DNA of 64,000 nt, taken from assembly GCA_024500155.1 (NCBI GenBank), contig CM044860.1, forward strand, positions 3,270,501 through 3,334,500, in the 5' to 3' direction. This document shows, in pieces, positions 49,276 to 60,599 of the stretch (position 1 is its first letter; every line of letters starts with the position of its first letter). The notes beneath the pieces are model-generated. The model was not told the origin of the DNA. It did no database searches and was given only the letters and a program-made list of their open reading frames with translations. The translations under genes and the position numbers were made by a program. Source of the stretch: Chenopodium formosanum (lineage: Eukaryota; Streptophyta; Magnoliopsida; Caryophyllales; Amaranthaceae).

Positions 49276-49862
49276 ATTATCTGGATGATCATCTCTAGTT
49301 TGTTTTTAGCTCCAGATTGGTCCAGGTTTGATACAGTTCTCGAGTACTACCTCCGGTTCATATTATATGCAACTTTGGTGTATTATTTATGAGATATAAA
49401 ATATTTAAAAGTGATAGAGTGCTAGACCTCCTCACACACTGTCAGGCTCTAGAAGTGAAGTAATAGGCAGGATAATGAACTTATATTGAATGAATTCTAT
49501 TTGCTCATGATCAATTAAATATTTTGGCGTAGCTCAGACATTCAGCCCAGCCTCTGTGAAATGTCCAGCACTCCACGAACAAAAGTCCATATTTGATACT
49601 CCGTAGTGGTTACGTGCCTGTTTAATTTAGTGTTTATATCCTCCGAATATGTGTTATTGTCAATTAGTCCGTCATTGAGAAGTAAAAATTCATTTCATTG
49701 TCAAATATTATATCATTCATTTCTGAGTTAAATTGTTCCTATTTGTTGTATGCAAACTCTTCTCCAATCCCCAGCAGTCTATACTCATTTTAAGCAAAAT
49801 CATTTGAGCGTAAAATTTGGTTTTAAAAGAGAAAAATGTAAAACAGGTTAATGGGAAATTTA

Positions 49863-49998
49863 GCCGAGGGTTCGAGATGATCCAAATATTAAGCATTTGG
49901 GCATCTTATATTTCGGCATTTCATATGCGAAGGTTATAATTTGTGTTAGAGAGGTCTCAATTTCAGAGAGTTACCCACCTCCCTGCTGGGACCTTCGC
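49863..49998 (-). ncRNA. Candidate H/ACA box snoRNA
   Basis: The minus strand folds as two hairpins joined by a hinge. Hairpin 1 has an 8-bp base stem GCGAAGGT/ACCTTCGC (49991-49998 with 49927-49934) and an inner stem AGGGAGGT/ACCTCTCT. The hinge ATATGA (49921-49926) fits the H-box pattern ANANNA. Hairpin 2 is closed by GCCGA/TCGGC (49913-49917 with 49863-49867) with an inner stem CCAAAT/ATTTGG. Total length of about 136 bases is normal for H/ACA RNAs. A canonical ACA after hairpin 2 is not seen (TAAATTT follows), so the 3' end and class are uncertain. It lies about 60 bases downstream of a box C/D snoRNA in the same orientation, which supports co-transcription. Confidence 0.5.
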
Positions 49999-50059
49999 CA
50001 TTTTCGTTATCAATACAAATAATTTCATTAAAATAAAGTTAAATGATGATTAAAACAAA

Positions 50060-50156
50060 GTGACCTCAGAGATCTTGGTGGATAAAAGATCATCAAGTGA
50101 AATTCCCGTAGAAATCCCATCAAGAGTAGCAAATATTATCATACATCACCGGCCAC
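50060..50156 (-). ncRNA. Box C/D snoRNA with two adjoining 25S rRNA guides
   Basis: On the minus strand a terminal stem GTGGCC/GGTCAC brackets box C (GTGATGT, 50143-50149) and box D (CTGA, 50066-50069). An internal TTGATGAT serves as C'. The guide before D, CCACCAAGATC, is complementary to GATCTTGGTGG. The upstream guide, AATATTTGCTACT, is complementary to AGTAGCAAATATT. In eukaryotic 25S rRNA, as I recall it, these two segments adjoin (GATCTTGGTGGTAGTAGCAAATATT). This would be a double-guide 2'-O-methylation RNA of the snR39/U51-related type. The rRNA match is from memory and the family name is inference. Length 97 bases is typical. Confidence 0.82.
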
Positions 50157-50218
50157 CCAAATAATCAATTTTAATTTTAGGAGAAATTTAAAATAAGATT
50201 TTCTTTTTTGATAAAAAC

Positions 50219-50323
50219 GCATAATGTATCAGGAAAGATGTTATAATCAATTAATTCACAGAAAAATCTGTGAAAAAATATCAGTGGGAATCCGTCTTTA
50301 AGAGTCATCATTTAACATTATGC
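50219..50323 (-). ncRNA. Box C/D snoRNA with 9-bp terminal stem
   Basis: The minus strand starts GCATAATGT and ends ACATTATGC, a perfect 9-bp terminal stem. Just inside are a perfect box C (ATGATGA, 50305-50311) and box D (CTGA, 50229-50232). A perfect D' (CTGA, 50281-50284) and an internal CACAGA/TCTGTG hairpin lie between. The D' guide ends ACGGATTCCCA. CGGATTCCC would pair with GGGAATCCG, a word I recall in the conserved 25S segment around GGGGAATCCGACTG. The D guide CATCTTTC is short. The structure is very strong; the target assignment is weaker. Confidence 0.85.
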
Positions 50324-50767
50324 ATTCAAATTCAATTTATACTAGTAATAGAAATGTACCTACCTTGTCACCGAAATATCCTATGCCATCAAAAAAATAT
50401 TGAATGGAAGAAAAATCGGAGCTAAAGGAAGCCCAGTATACATAAATAGTACATATAATGGGTTTTTTAATTTAGCCTATTGATAGATTCATCAAACCAC
50501 ATATTTTAGATCGACGAACTTGCAAACGTAGGCATAATTAATTAAATAAATAAAAGAGAAAATGTGTGAAAAAAATGAGACGGAACCGAAACAAAAGAAA
50601 AAGTCGGAACCGGCAATCTGTTTTCGAGAAGTTTTCGAAGGTAAACTTGGATGAAGATTGCAATTTTTTATCAACCCCTCCTATAGGTCCTTCGTTGCAA
50701 ATTCATTTCTAAATTCAAAAACAAAATTTGAAAAATAAAGATAAAAATTGAAAGTTTAAGAGAATGA

Positions 50768-50870
50768 GAGAGATGCTCAGGGAATACGAACCATAGATTA
50801 AATGAGATATCATGTAAAACTAACAAGAGATTATCAAATGATTTTGTAATCTTTCTCGTCACCGCATCTT
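50768..50870 (-). ncRNA. Probable box C/D snoRNA, first of the cluster
   Basis: On the minus strand GAGAAGATGC pairs imperfectly with GCATCTCTC (50768-50776). Inside the stem is GTGACGA (50856-50862), one base from the box C consensus, and CTGA (50777-50780) is box D. The guide before D reads ATGGTTCGTATTC. Apart from one G-U pair it would fit the 25S rRNA word GAATACGAACCGT, as I recall it. Length is about 100 bases. The off-consensus C box is the main weakness. Confidence 0.65.
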
Positions 50871-50929
50871 CTCATCAGATTGATACTTTGATAGTGAAAA
50901 AAGAGATGAGCTACAGAGAGAGCGGCAAG

Positions 50930-51080
50930 TAAAAACCCTAGCGTAGTTGAAGAAGGCGATTGTAGATTGGAAAGATTGGTGAGTTTGGGGGAAGAAGGTG
51001 GTTGTAATATATAGTGCAGACTGCTGATTGGGGAGAGTTCAGGTCAGATTACCCTTGGGCTTGTGTTTTGGCCCAATTGT
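50930..51080 (-). promoter_or_regulatory. Site II / TATA / telo-box promoter of the snoRNA cluster
   Basis: Reading the minus strand, two site II elements lie first (ATTGGGCC and a second copy as GCCCAAG, 51054-51079). A TATA box, TATATATTA (51005-51013), follows about 45 bases on, then a telo-box-like TAGGGTTTT (50934-50942 region) before the first snoRNA. Telo-box plus site II is the arrangement described for plant snoRNA, ribosomal protein and other ribosome-biogenesis genes. It implies pol II transcription of a polycistronic precursor running towards 49863. The start site is inferred near 50975. Confidence 0.65.
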
Positions 51081-51089
51081 TTCTTCATC

Positions 51090-52395
51090 CAAATAGCTCA
51101 TTCACATTCTTCGGCCTTTGACCTTTGGAGATATTGCACTTTTTTTTTTCCTTTTCTTTATTTAGTTAGAAGATAAGTACAATGTTAAAGAAAGTTAAAC
51201 TAAAAATCATCAATAGGATTCACAAGAAACAATTGTAAATTTGAAATTTATCCAAACGACACTTACATATAATTCTTAAGAAATTAAGAATTTCAACACA
51301 ACTACACACCTTAAAACTAAATACATCGTAAATTTGATTCACAATCGTCTTAATAAAAAACTTCATCTGAAGCAATACAATATATGAATTCGCATTGATT
51401 CGGCTTGAAATCCACTGATGCGTTATCGTTTGAGTGAAAATACTCATGTGGTCCTCCGCATGATAAGTTGTTTCGTATGGTTTAGGTTATTATGTTGGTT
51501 AAACATTTTGGTTGTTTACAAATTACAATTGTTCATACTTAATAGTGATACTTTTAATTATTCATGAAAGAGTCCAAAAAGAAAGGAGTCTTTTATCTTA
51601 TCTCATGGTTGTGGTAGGAATAATCATTATTATCTTATTGACGGGAAATCATATTTCCCTCATTTTCTTCGTATTTTTAAAATTAGTTATGTATATATTA
51701 TATTTACTAATTCCTACACGTATTTATTATGAATAAAAATAAATTACATAAACAAAAAGCATTTAAACCATGCTCCCCTCGTTACCAACAACAAAAGCAA
51801 CAACCTTCATTCCCAGTTCCCACAATCACTCACCAACCTCAACCTTGGATATGGCATGAAATTTCCCAACGATGCTAACAAAATCTAATACTACGTAAAA
51901 TCATTAAATGTCACATACAATTCGTTCACGTACAATGTGTCGCCCCCCTTGAGGCCTTGATTAGTGAAATGCCCAACAACAACCAATTTTAACAATGATG
52001 AAATAGTTGCTTATACTAATTGAAATGTTTAATAGTGCATACCTTCGATTTTAATCAAGGCAATATGGATTTAATAACTACGAAGTATTGTTTTAACAGA
52101 GGTGAATGAGCAAGTTGAGATAAAAATAAAACTAAAAGAACTACTATAAAATTTCCAAATTTTCAGAAAGTAAAGAATAGATTAAATAGTTAGACCTCCC
52201 CACCCAATTTCAAGTAATCTTGGGATCGAAATTTTCATGTGTGCATCCCACTTGGTTAGCTATTGTCACCCATGGCTTAAAACGTAAGGAAATGAGCAGT
52301 AACTCGGCAAAGCGAAGACATTATCGTACATCAACAGCACAAAAACGTGGTTTCTTAGTTGTTACCCCCATTAGTCCATTACATTAAAACATCAA
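51090..52395. other. Intergenic DNA between the snoRNA unit and the golgin gene
   Basis: AT-rich, with no conserved coding region. A sequence near 52195-52260 (ATCTTGGGATCGAAATTTTC) looks vaguely like a decayed SINE B-box region but lacks a partner A-box. The right part should contain the golgin gene promoter. Confidence 0.4.
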
Positions 52396-52431
52396 ATTAC
52401 TATTACTATTACTATTACTATTACTATTACT
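52396..52431. repeat. ATTACT/TAC-type microsatellite in the golgin leader region
   Basis: Six or more tandem ATTACT units (TTACTATTACTATTAC...) lie about 175 bases upstream of the golgin start codon, probably in the promoter or 5' leader. Confidence 0.8.
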
Positions 52432-52605
52432 CCATACCTTTCTCCTCCTACCAGGCTTCCACCACCAGTCCACCAAGCCTCAACTTCTTCTCCCAGATCT
52501 ATAATTCTCTCTCCTCACTCCTTCACACCAAAATTCAAACTTCCAGATTTTTCCTGCAATTTCCAAACACATTTCCAATTTAAATTCATTGATTGAAGTC
52601 GAATT

Positions 52606-55600
52606 ATGTGGAGTTCGATTGCTAATTTGAAAGAAAACCTAAATAAAATTGCTCTTGATGTCCACGATGATGACGACGACGAAGATGAACTTTCGATCCA
52701 TGCTTACGATTCTCCTTACTCTGATCGAAGGCGTTCTCACAGTCTTGCTCATTCCAAATCGCCTTCTAATTCTCCAAATTTGTCGAATGGAAATGATTCT
52801 CCTTACGTTTCTGAGGTACTTGAGTTTTGTTCTTCACTTTTGTTTTCGATTGTTTGAGCTTAGTACTGAAATTAGATGTAATTTGATCATAATTCTTAAG
52901 TTTTTGAGTTGATGACTTTAATTTTTGCTGAATTTTAGTCTTATGTTTTGCATTTTGGTTACTTTAATAATGTGCATGTAGATTGAGCGGTATAAATCGG
53001 AGATTAAGAAGCTTAGAGATTCCGAGGCAGAAATTAAGGCACTATCAGTTAATTATGCTGCTTTGCTGAAAGAAAAAGAGGTCAGTTTTTTACCTGCTGA
53101 ATTCAGGATCGTCAATTGCACTCACCATGTGTTGTTCTTTTATTCTCCTATTAAATTTCAAGTCCATGAATTAACACCGAATCCAAATGCATCTCGTGTA
53201 TTCGATTATGGCCAATATTCGCAACAGCTGGTGACATGAGACAAATAGTGTTGATGATAGAGGTTGTATAAGTTCATTTGTAAGTGATTTAGCTTTAGTT
53301 TAGAGGTGGAACAGCAAGATTGTAGGTTTTGATCGGTAGATGATATTAGAAGTCATCAGAGTGTTTCTCATTTTGTGCTAGTTATTAAGTTCTATGTTAA
53401 GAATTTAGTAATAACAGAATAGCAGAGGTTGAGTTGATGACTGGCATATATCTGGTTCTTTTTTCCTGCATCATACTCAATATATGAATGTTCAGTAGAA
53501 TGTTATCCGAGAGGAAGGATATTGGTTTCGCACTTTAGTGTTTTAGAGGGGATCCTGTAAGCTTCTAATTTAGTATGTCTTGCCTAAATGGATCCAAATT
53601 GCTATGTAACAAAAAATTGCAATATCTACCTAACATCTTTCACTCTTGCTGTTCTGTTAATGTTAACTAGCATTTTGGCCAAGAAGGAGTGACCATTGAA
53701 ATGCACCCATAAATGTTATTAAGTTAGGTGGTATATTAAATACATATAGTGAATTAGGTAATAAGGTAAAAATAAAGGGAGAAAGGGAAGGAGGGACACA
53801 TTGCACTTATGGTTAGTGTTATTATAGACGATGTGTTTACAATTTTCACTAAGCATATGATTAACTTTTTCATTCATACACTGATATACCACTCGATTTG
53901 GGTCATACACCCATTAGAATAATTGCTTTGGTATGGAAGGGTTATTTGGGAATAAGATGCAAGTCACCTAAAGTACCATAATCGTTAATTGCAAGATAAG
54001 TTTTTTGCAGAATAATGGCCTTTGTTATGAGCTACAAATATTAGATATGCTAGATGCTTTATGTTTGGGGCTCTCGAAAATGGCTTAGAGTGTGCTGTGC
54101 TCAAAGGCACACAATTATTGGCATTGCATGGAATGATCCCTTACATTGAATTTTCTCACTTTTCAAAAAGGCTTTTAGTAATTGGTGCTTAATTTTGTTA
54201 TTAATAGTAGTTATCCCTGGAGGTATTCTGAGTTCCTGACATGTGAAGATTGCTGCAGGTCAGCTTTTGATAGAATAAAACCTTTTTTTTTTTACTGGTT
54301 TTTGCTGTAAATTAGTGAAATAGGATCCACTAACTAAAGGTTATCTTCCACCCAAAAAAAAAAAAAAAACTTAAGTTTATCTGTTAGGGTTAGGAGTTTT
54401 TCATGAGTAAAAAATCTGATTTAAATCTGTATGTTGGGCTAGTAGTTTTGTGCTTATATAAGGATTTTTGAGCAAGAAGCTCTGTTAGTGTTGTCCATGA
54501 CATATCTGACAGTTTTAAATTCAGCTAGTCTTTTTGTGCAGTTTAGAGAAGTCAACCTTTCAAAGACAGTTGGTGATTGGTGGCTCGTATGAAAACACGT
54601 GAAGTTATATTTCTTCATCATCTACTTGTGAAACAAGGCTGTCTGAACACCATATGTCTAGCAACCTCAAATGTATGATAGACTGAGCTTTAGAACTAGT
54701 AAACTTTTAATTCTATATAAATATTAAGCCAGACTAGACCTTTAAATCATAACCTTCTAGAATGATCCTTTTCTCTATGGAAAACAGGAGGTTTTTTGGT
54801 TGCTTTTTGTTATGGATTGTTTGGAGATTAATAAACTCTTGGGAGCATCCTTACATAAGGCCCTCTGGAAATTCTTAAAAATTAATGCTTGAATGTTTAA
54901 TGTTCGTCATGCGCTTGCAATTTTTTTTTTGTGCATGACTATTCTGTTTAAGAATTGATGGAGCTTGATAGACGCGGGATATGTTGTCAGATAGTTTTTG
55001 AATTTTCAGTTATTCTTTTTCAACATGATCACAATTGTTATTTTTATATACTACGTACTAGACCACTCAAGTTCCTCTTCCTTACAATTCTACCTATGAC
55101 CTATGTTATCTGCTGATAGCTTTACTCTATAGTGAAAGTTGCTGACAAAGATTGTACTGTAAAGTCAGAATAGCTGAACCACATAATTCTAGAATAATGC
55201 TATGGTGAATTTTTAGGCGCATTTTACTTTCTGTTTGTCATGACTTTGTTTGCTTTTACCTTTCTGCTTATTTATGTGATATTCCCTTGTGTGGAAATAT
55301 TTTTGTGTTTGCTGTTTTATCTATTTGTCCTTATGAGCTTTTAATTGAATTTTTTAACTGAATTGACAGGATCATATAGTCAGACTTTATCAAGAAAATG
55401 GCTCATTAAAACAAAATCTGGAAGTAACTAATGCTGCCCTGAGTACCACCCGTAATGAAGCTTCGATAGCATCAACTAGTATGAATGTGCAGAAGGTACT
55501 GTTTGAAACATTCTTCATCGTATAAGGGTTGAATGTCTGAAGTATTCTTTATCAAGTCTCCATTACTTACCTAAGAAATATTGTAAACCTAATATTGTAA

Positions 55601-58600
55601 TCATTCCTGGATAGTAGAATCTTGTTTGAATTTGTTCTATTTGAATGGTTCTCTATCTTCGGCTATGCATTAGTTGCCGAGAATCTTTTGCCCGTCTCCT
55701 TTCCCACCTTCCATCTTTTCTACATTGGAGGTTGAGTAGTGTGTATCTTATTAAATCATCATTTAACTCCTTAAGATTACTGTACAGAATGGTATTGTTT
55801 CTGTGTCACTGAAGTTGTTGTTATTTGTCTTTCTGATAAGTGATATTCCATTTTGTCTATGTATAGCTTGCCATTTTCCCAAAAAAAATATTTAATACAT
55901 TGCAATTTTTAGTATTCTCTTGTTATTTTTTGTAGTTATTGTACCAACTCTTTTGTTTGATGTAGGGAAGTGGAGAGCAATCTCCTAGCCGGCAGAACAA
56001 GCATGGAACCTCTGCTAGAAATCGTTCTAGCGGGAATCAGTGGCAAAATGGTGCTGTTTCTAAACAGGATGGGATCAGCAATGGTTTTTTACATACAAAT
56101 CAAGCTGATTCGGATTCCAAATATTCAGATTCCCGTCGTGAAAAGGTAATGTACATTCTGTTCTGCATTATCCTTAAACTTTTTAGTCATGCACAAACCG
56201 CCTTTTAAAAATGCATAAGCTAACACACAATGGGTATTGGAAGAGTGGGTGAAAATAAGTTGAAACTACACTGTATTCTGTCCTCAATTCTTTATGTTGT
56301 TTCTGCCTTTTATTTCTTGTTAGTTGATATTATCATGGAGAATGCAAATTTTTAATGTGATTGTTGATCTTGGTTAGTGCTATATGTTCTTTTGGAGATT
56401 TTCTTAGTTATTGCTTGTACTTGGAAATAGCTTTAACAAAAAATAAATGACTTCTAGGAGCTTGCAGATATGTTAGAAGAGAAAAACAGACTTCTAGCTG
56501 CAATGCAGAAGGATCACGAGTTTCAGATGAAAAAATTGGAAGCAGAATTGGAAAAAGATCGTGCAGAATTGGCGAATACAAAAGTCAAATTGCAAGGTTT
56601 CTTTTGCATGTACAATCTCCTTCCTTCTCCCCTGTTGCTTAATTTGCATTAATCATTCAATGCTGTTTTCAGACGAAGTAAAGACGAGTGGTTCATTAAC
56701 AGAGAAGCTCAAGTTGTTGAAATCGGGACATAATGAAGTAAGTAATGAATTCTATTTTGACTCAAATTCAAGGAAACAATTATGTTGTTTCTGTTTCTCT
56801 AAAGATAGACATGAATAGTTGTGCTGGATTAATTCCATCCTGTACAGGTGTAGCTTTAAATTTGAGCGTTATTATGAATACATGTTGACGTGACATTGGT
56901 GCCTATTATTTTGTTTTGACTTTTGCGTCTTTCCGCTATTGATGGATCCATCTATTCTCGTGTGTGCATTCTCTTTTCTTAATGGGATGGTGTGGAGGAT
57001 CCTTTCATTGCATGTATACTGAAGTGTTGATCTGATAATCTTTAGGAATTTTTTTAATATCCTATTTCTAGAAATTTAGATTGAAAGCGAGACATGTTGA
57101 AAACAAAATTTTACCTATCTCTTTCTTCACACTCCAAGTCAGTCTCCGTTAACTTAATCCAAACACTGTTCTTATAGATCTTTGCTCTGTTTTATCATGA
57201 CAATATCCTTTTGACATCATTCCATACATTGACTAGAATACTCTGTACATAAATAAACTCGTATGGTAGTCACTTGTCAGAGTGGATTTTAAAATCATAT
57301 TATGCAGAAAGGTTTTAGATATTATGAATAGGCTGCATTAGTCTCTTGGCTTAATGTACCCATCTGACTTTTTATCTTGGCTACATGTACTGAAGTATAT
57401 TTATAATAACTATTGTGGAATTAATGTTTGTGTATTGCAGACATCATTTGAGGTAAATAAGCTGCGTCAAGAGGTGGATGAAAAAGAATCGGAAATTAAA
57501 CAATTGCAAATGGAACTTCGTAGAAGACAGAGTGAAGGAGCAAATGATACAGATGACCTGAGAAGAACAATATCAAGCCTGGAGAAGGAAAATGTCAAGC
57601 TAAAGGTTGGTCATCTTTTTCCTTTTGTTGTTTGCATTTTGTCAACAGAGTAAATGATAAGTACTATCATGTTAGTAGAAGTGTAGGAACTAAATTCGCA
57701 GCTTAATTCTAGGCAGAGAAGAAAAAACTTGAATCCACACTTAGTGATACTACTGGAGCAGGGAAGCTGCAATATAACAATTTTAATGAGGTAATGTGTG
57801 TTAATGCTGATGTTATTTCTTGAAAACCATGTAGGTCTTCACTGTCAATGCAATTCCAGTTTAACTAATACGTAGTGTACATGTAGGATGGACATGCATT
57901 TACGAGCTTCCCTGGTAAAGCTGAATTGGAGCATTCCTTACAACAGATTGAGAAAGAACTTGAAGAAACACGTCGAGGAAGGGATAAAGCCAAACAAGAG
58001 CTTGCTCGTCTAAAGCAACACTTATTGGATAAGGTTGTGTGCTTCATAATCTTTACTTCGTAATGTGAATTTGTTTGTTAGCAGTATGTAAATTAATTTT
58101 TGTGGCTAATATAACATAGGTAAACCAACCTATCAAACTCTGGGAATTTTGATTAGCTCAAATTTTCTTTTCTATGGATTTTGTCTTTTTTCATTCATTA
58201 TATTACATTCAGAATAAATTGTATAGTTTACATGTTCAATCTCCCCTTCAACTATCTGGCATTATGTCACTAATATTCAAGCTATTTGTGTGCTATCTCC
58301 CTTTAGGAATTAGAAGAATCAGAAAAGATGGATGAGGATAGTAAAATTATTGAGGAGCTTCGACAGCATGTTGAATACCAAAGGGCAACAATCTCAAATT
58401 TGGAAAGAGCTCTTGGGCAAGCTCGTGCAAGTCAGGAGGAGATCAAGATGATGAATGATCATGAACTACAGCAGTCAAAGGAAATAATTGAGGACTTGAA
58501 GAAGAAGCTTGGTAGCTTCATGGGTGTCATTGATGCAAAAAATACAGAAATCTTGAACTTGCAAACTGCTCTTGGACAATACTATGCTGAAATTGAAGCA

Positions 58601-60577
58601 AAGGTCTTAACTTGGTCCCAAATCTTCTTTCTGTTATATTTGCTTCTGAATGCGTTGTTTGAAGACCTTTCATGCCCAAATTGTGAAACTTTGAACTTTT
58701 ATTTACAGGAGCGTTTGGAAGGTGACCTATCGCTATCCAGAGAGGAGTGTTCAAAGCTTTCACAACTTCTGCAGGTCTGTGCTCCATCCCATATTAACAG
58801 CCTTACATCTGTACTTTCTTTGGCGTCTTTCACGTGTAACAGTAGCTTGCAAAGAGCTCTAAATATGTGTGATATTTATCAACTTGTTGTGTGCATGTAG
58901 TTCAGTAGTTGATTTTCAAAACCTGATGCATTGTTGACTTGTTTAATCCTGAAAATTCTTTGTGCCATAGCTTTCAAAGAAAGCCGAGATTCGCTTGTTG
59001 TGGACCACGTTTGAATTTTCATCTCACATATTCAAATTTCCTGTTGAAATACTAGTAACATTAAACGTGCCAATCTATCTATCATTTGACTGCATATGAT
59101 GGAAGTATTCCGAAGGGGGGAAAGTTTCAGATTTGTTGTACTTGCTCTCTCTACAACTTGTCTGTAAATTTTCATAATTAATTTTTTCGTAGCTTAGTAA
59201 AGAGAGTAGAAATGTTTCTGTGATTTGTTTCAGAAAATAACATGCCATATATACTGCAGGAATCACAACAGCAAGTTGAAGCATCAAACAAGGAGAAGGA
59301 AGAAATTTTAGCCAAGCTTGCCCAAGCAGACAAATCAGTAGCAGAATGGAAGAATCGGGTAAATAAGCTTGAGGAGGACAATGCAAAACTACGTCGTGCG
59401 CTAGAGCAAAGCATGACAAGGCTCAATAGGATGTCAGTGGATTCTGATTTTCTTGTCGACAGGTTTGCATTTTGAAACCATGCAATACTTTTTGTGCAGT
59501 ATTTCATACCTGATTCTTCATCTTTCTGCTGTTGTGTAAAAGAACTGTTGGATGTGGCAACAATCTTCTTAGGGTCAACTAATGTTTTTTGTGATATTTT
59601 CAGGCGCATTGTCATCAAGTTGCTTGTGACATACTTCCAGAGAAACCACAGTAAAGAGGTACACTGTTATTTTGCCACCCCAATCTTTATTGTTGCCATG
59701 TATTTTGTGGATCATTTATATGAATTATATGCTCATTTTGAATGTTAATAATGATAAACCATTGCAACTGGCCAGGTACTTGATCTCATGGTTCGCATGC
59801 TGGGATTTTCAGACGAGGATAAGCAGCGAATAGGCGCTGCTCAGCAAGGTGGAAAAGGTGTAGTTCGTGGTGTTTTGGGTTTGCCTGGCCGCTTTGTTGG
59901 TGGCTTTATGGGTGGAGGTTCTGCAGGGACACCTGCAAATATGGCTTCAGAAAATCAGGTAATTGACTAGTTGATTTTTAATTAATAAGTTCTTTTAACC
60001 CAGTCCTGGATCTTTTTCTTAGCATCTTGCCATATGTTTTTACCTTCAGTCTTTTGCGGATCTATGGGTTGATTATCTTCTTAAAGAATCTGAAGAGAGA
60101 GAAAAGAGAGAGTCCACAGAATCCACTGAAGTATCAAAGGGAGATGTTAATGGTAGCAGTCCAAGCACCCCAACTGCTCCTCCAGCTTTGCCTGACCGAA
60201 AAGCAATTTCTAGTGGACGTCCTCCTATCTTTTCTACCACAAATCCATCTATTGATACATCAAGATCGTCACATTCCTATCAGAGCTATAAACCTTATGA
60301 CCATCCTGCTTCTGAGTTCTCCACAGTTCCACTTACACCCTCAGGTAAGCAGTTCTCATAGTGTTGAGGCTCTTACCTGAATACAGTTATACAAACGTCG
60401 TGTAATTAGCCAAAAGGTAAAAGTTTTTGTTTTCTTATTTTTGTGGTTTTGTTCATGTAATGTTTGATTCATTTATATATTGATTCAATTGCAAATATGA
60501 TCTCAATATTCTATGTAGATGATAGAGGGAAACGTCAGATTGTCATGGATATTTATTACCCCAATAAGTCGTATTGA
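52606..60577 (+). CDS. GC4: Golgin candidate 3/4-type protein with GRAB domain
   Basis: Sixteen coding exons: 52606-52815, 52982-53080, 55370-55495, 55966-56145, 56458-56596, 56673-56737, 57441-57605, 57713-57790, 57887-58033, 58307-58603, 58709-58774, 59260-59462, 59604-59658, 59776-59958, 60050-60344 and 60519-60577. They sum to 2367 bases, giving 788 residues. After MWSSIANLKENLNKIALDVH and an acidic DDDDDEDE patch comes a Ser-rich stretch, then about 450 residues of coiled coil (IERYKSEIKKLRDSEAEIK to NRVNKLEEDNAKLRRALEQS). The C-terminal GRAB domain follows (RRIVIKLLVTYFQRNHSKEV, LDLMVRMLGFSDEDKQRIG) with a GVVRGVLGLPGRFVGGFMGG tail. GRAB domains bind ARF1-type GTPases, tethering long coiled-coil golgins to cis-Golgi membranes. 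GC3 and GC4 are the Arabidopsis relatives; which one this matches is not settled. The last exon is less certain: retaining that intron would end the protein at PSGKQFS. Confidence 0.9.
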
Positions 60578-60599
60578 ACAGTTATCTCATGTATACAAT

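Noticed and set aside
50060..50090. Words matching rRNA suggesting an inserted rDNA fragment
   Set aside because: The matches are short, antisense and positioned exactly before D-type boxes, which fits snoRNA guides and not rDNA debris.
50041..50140. Small peptide frame starting MIIFATLDGIST on the minus strand
   Set aside because: It lies within the box C/D snoRNA at 50060-50156; the RNA boxes, terminal stem and rRNA complementarity explain the sequence better.
50400..50500. A further C-box-like word (TGATGAAT) in the snoRNA unit
   Set aside because: No D box or terminal stem could be paired with it, so a fifth snoRNA was not called.
59178..59618. 146-residue minus-strand frame across golgin exons
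   Set aside because: It overlaps two well-supported golgin exons and an intron, and shows no family motif.
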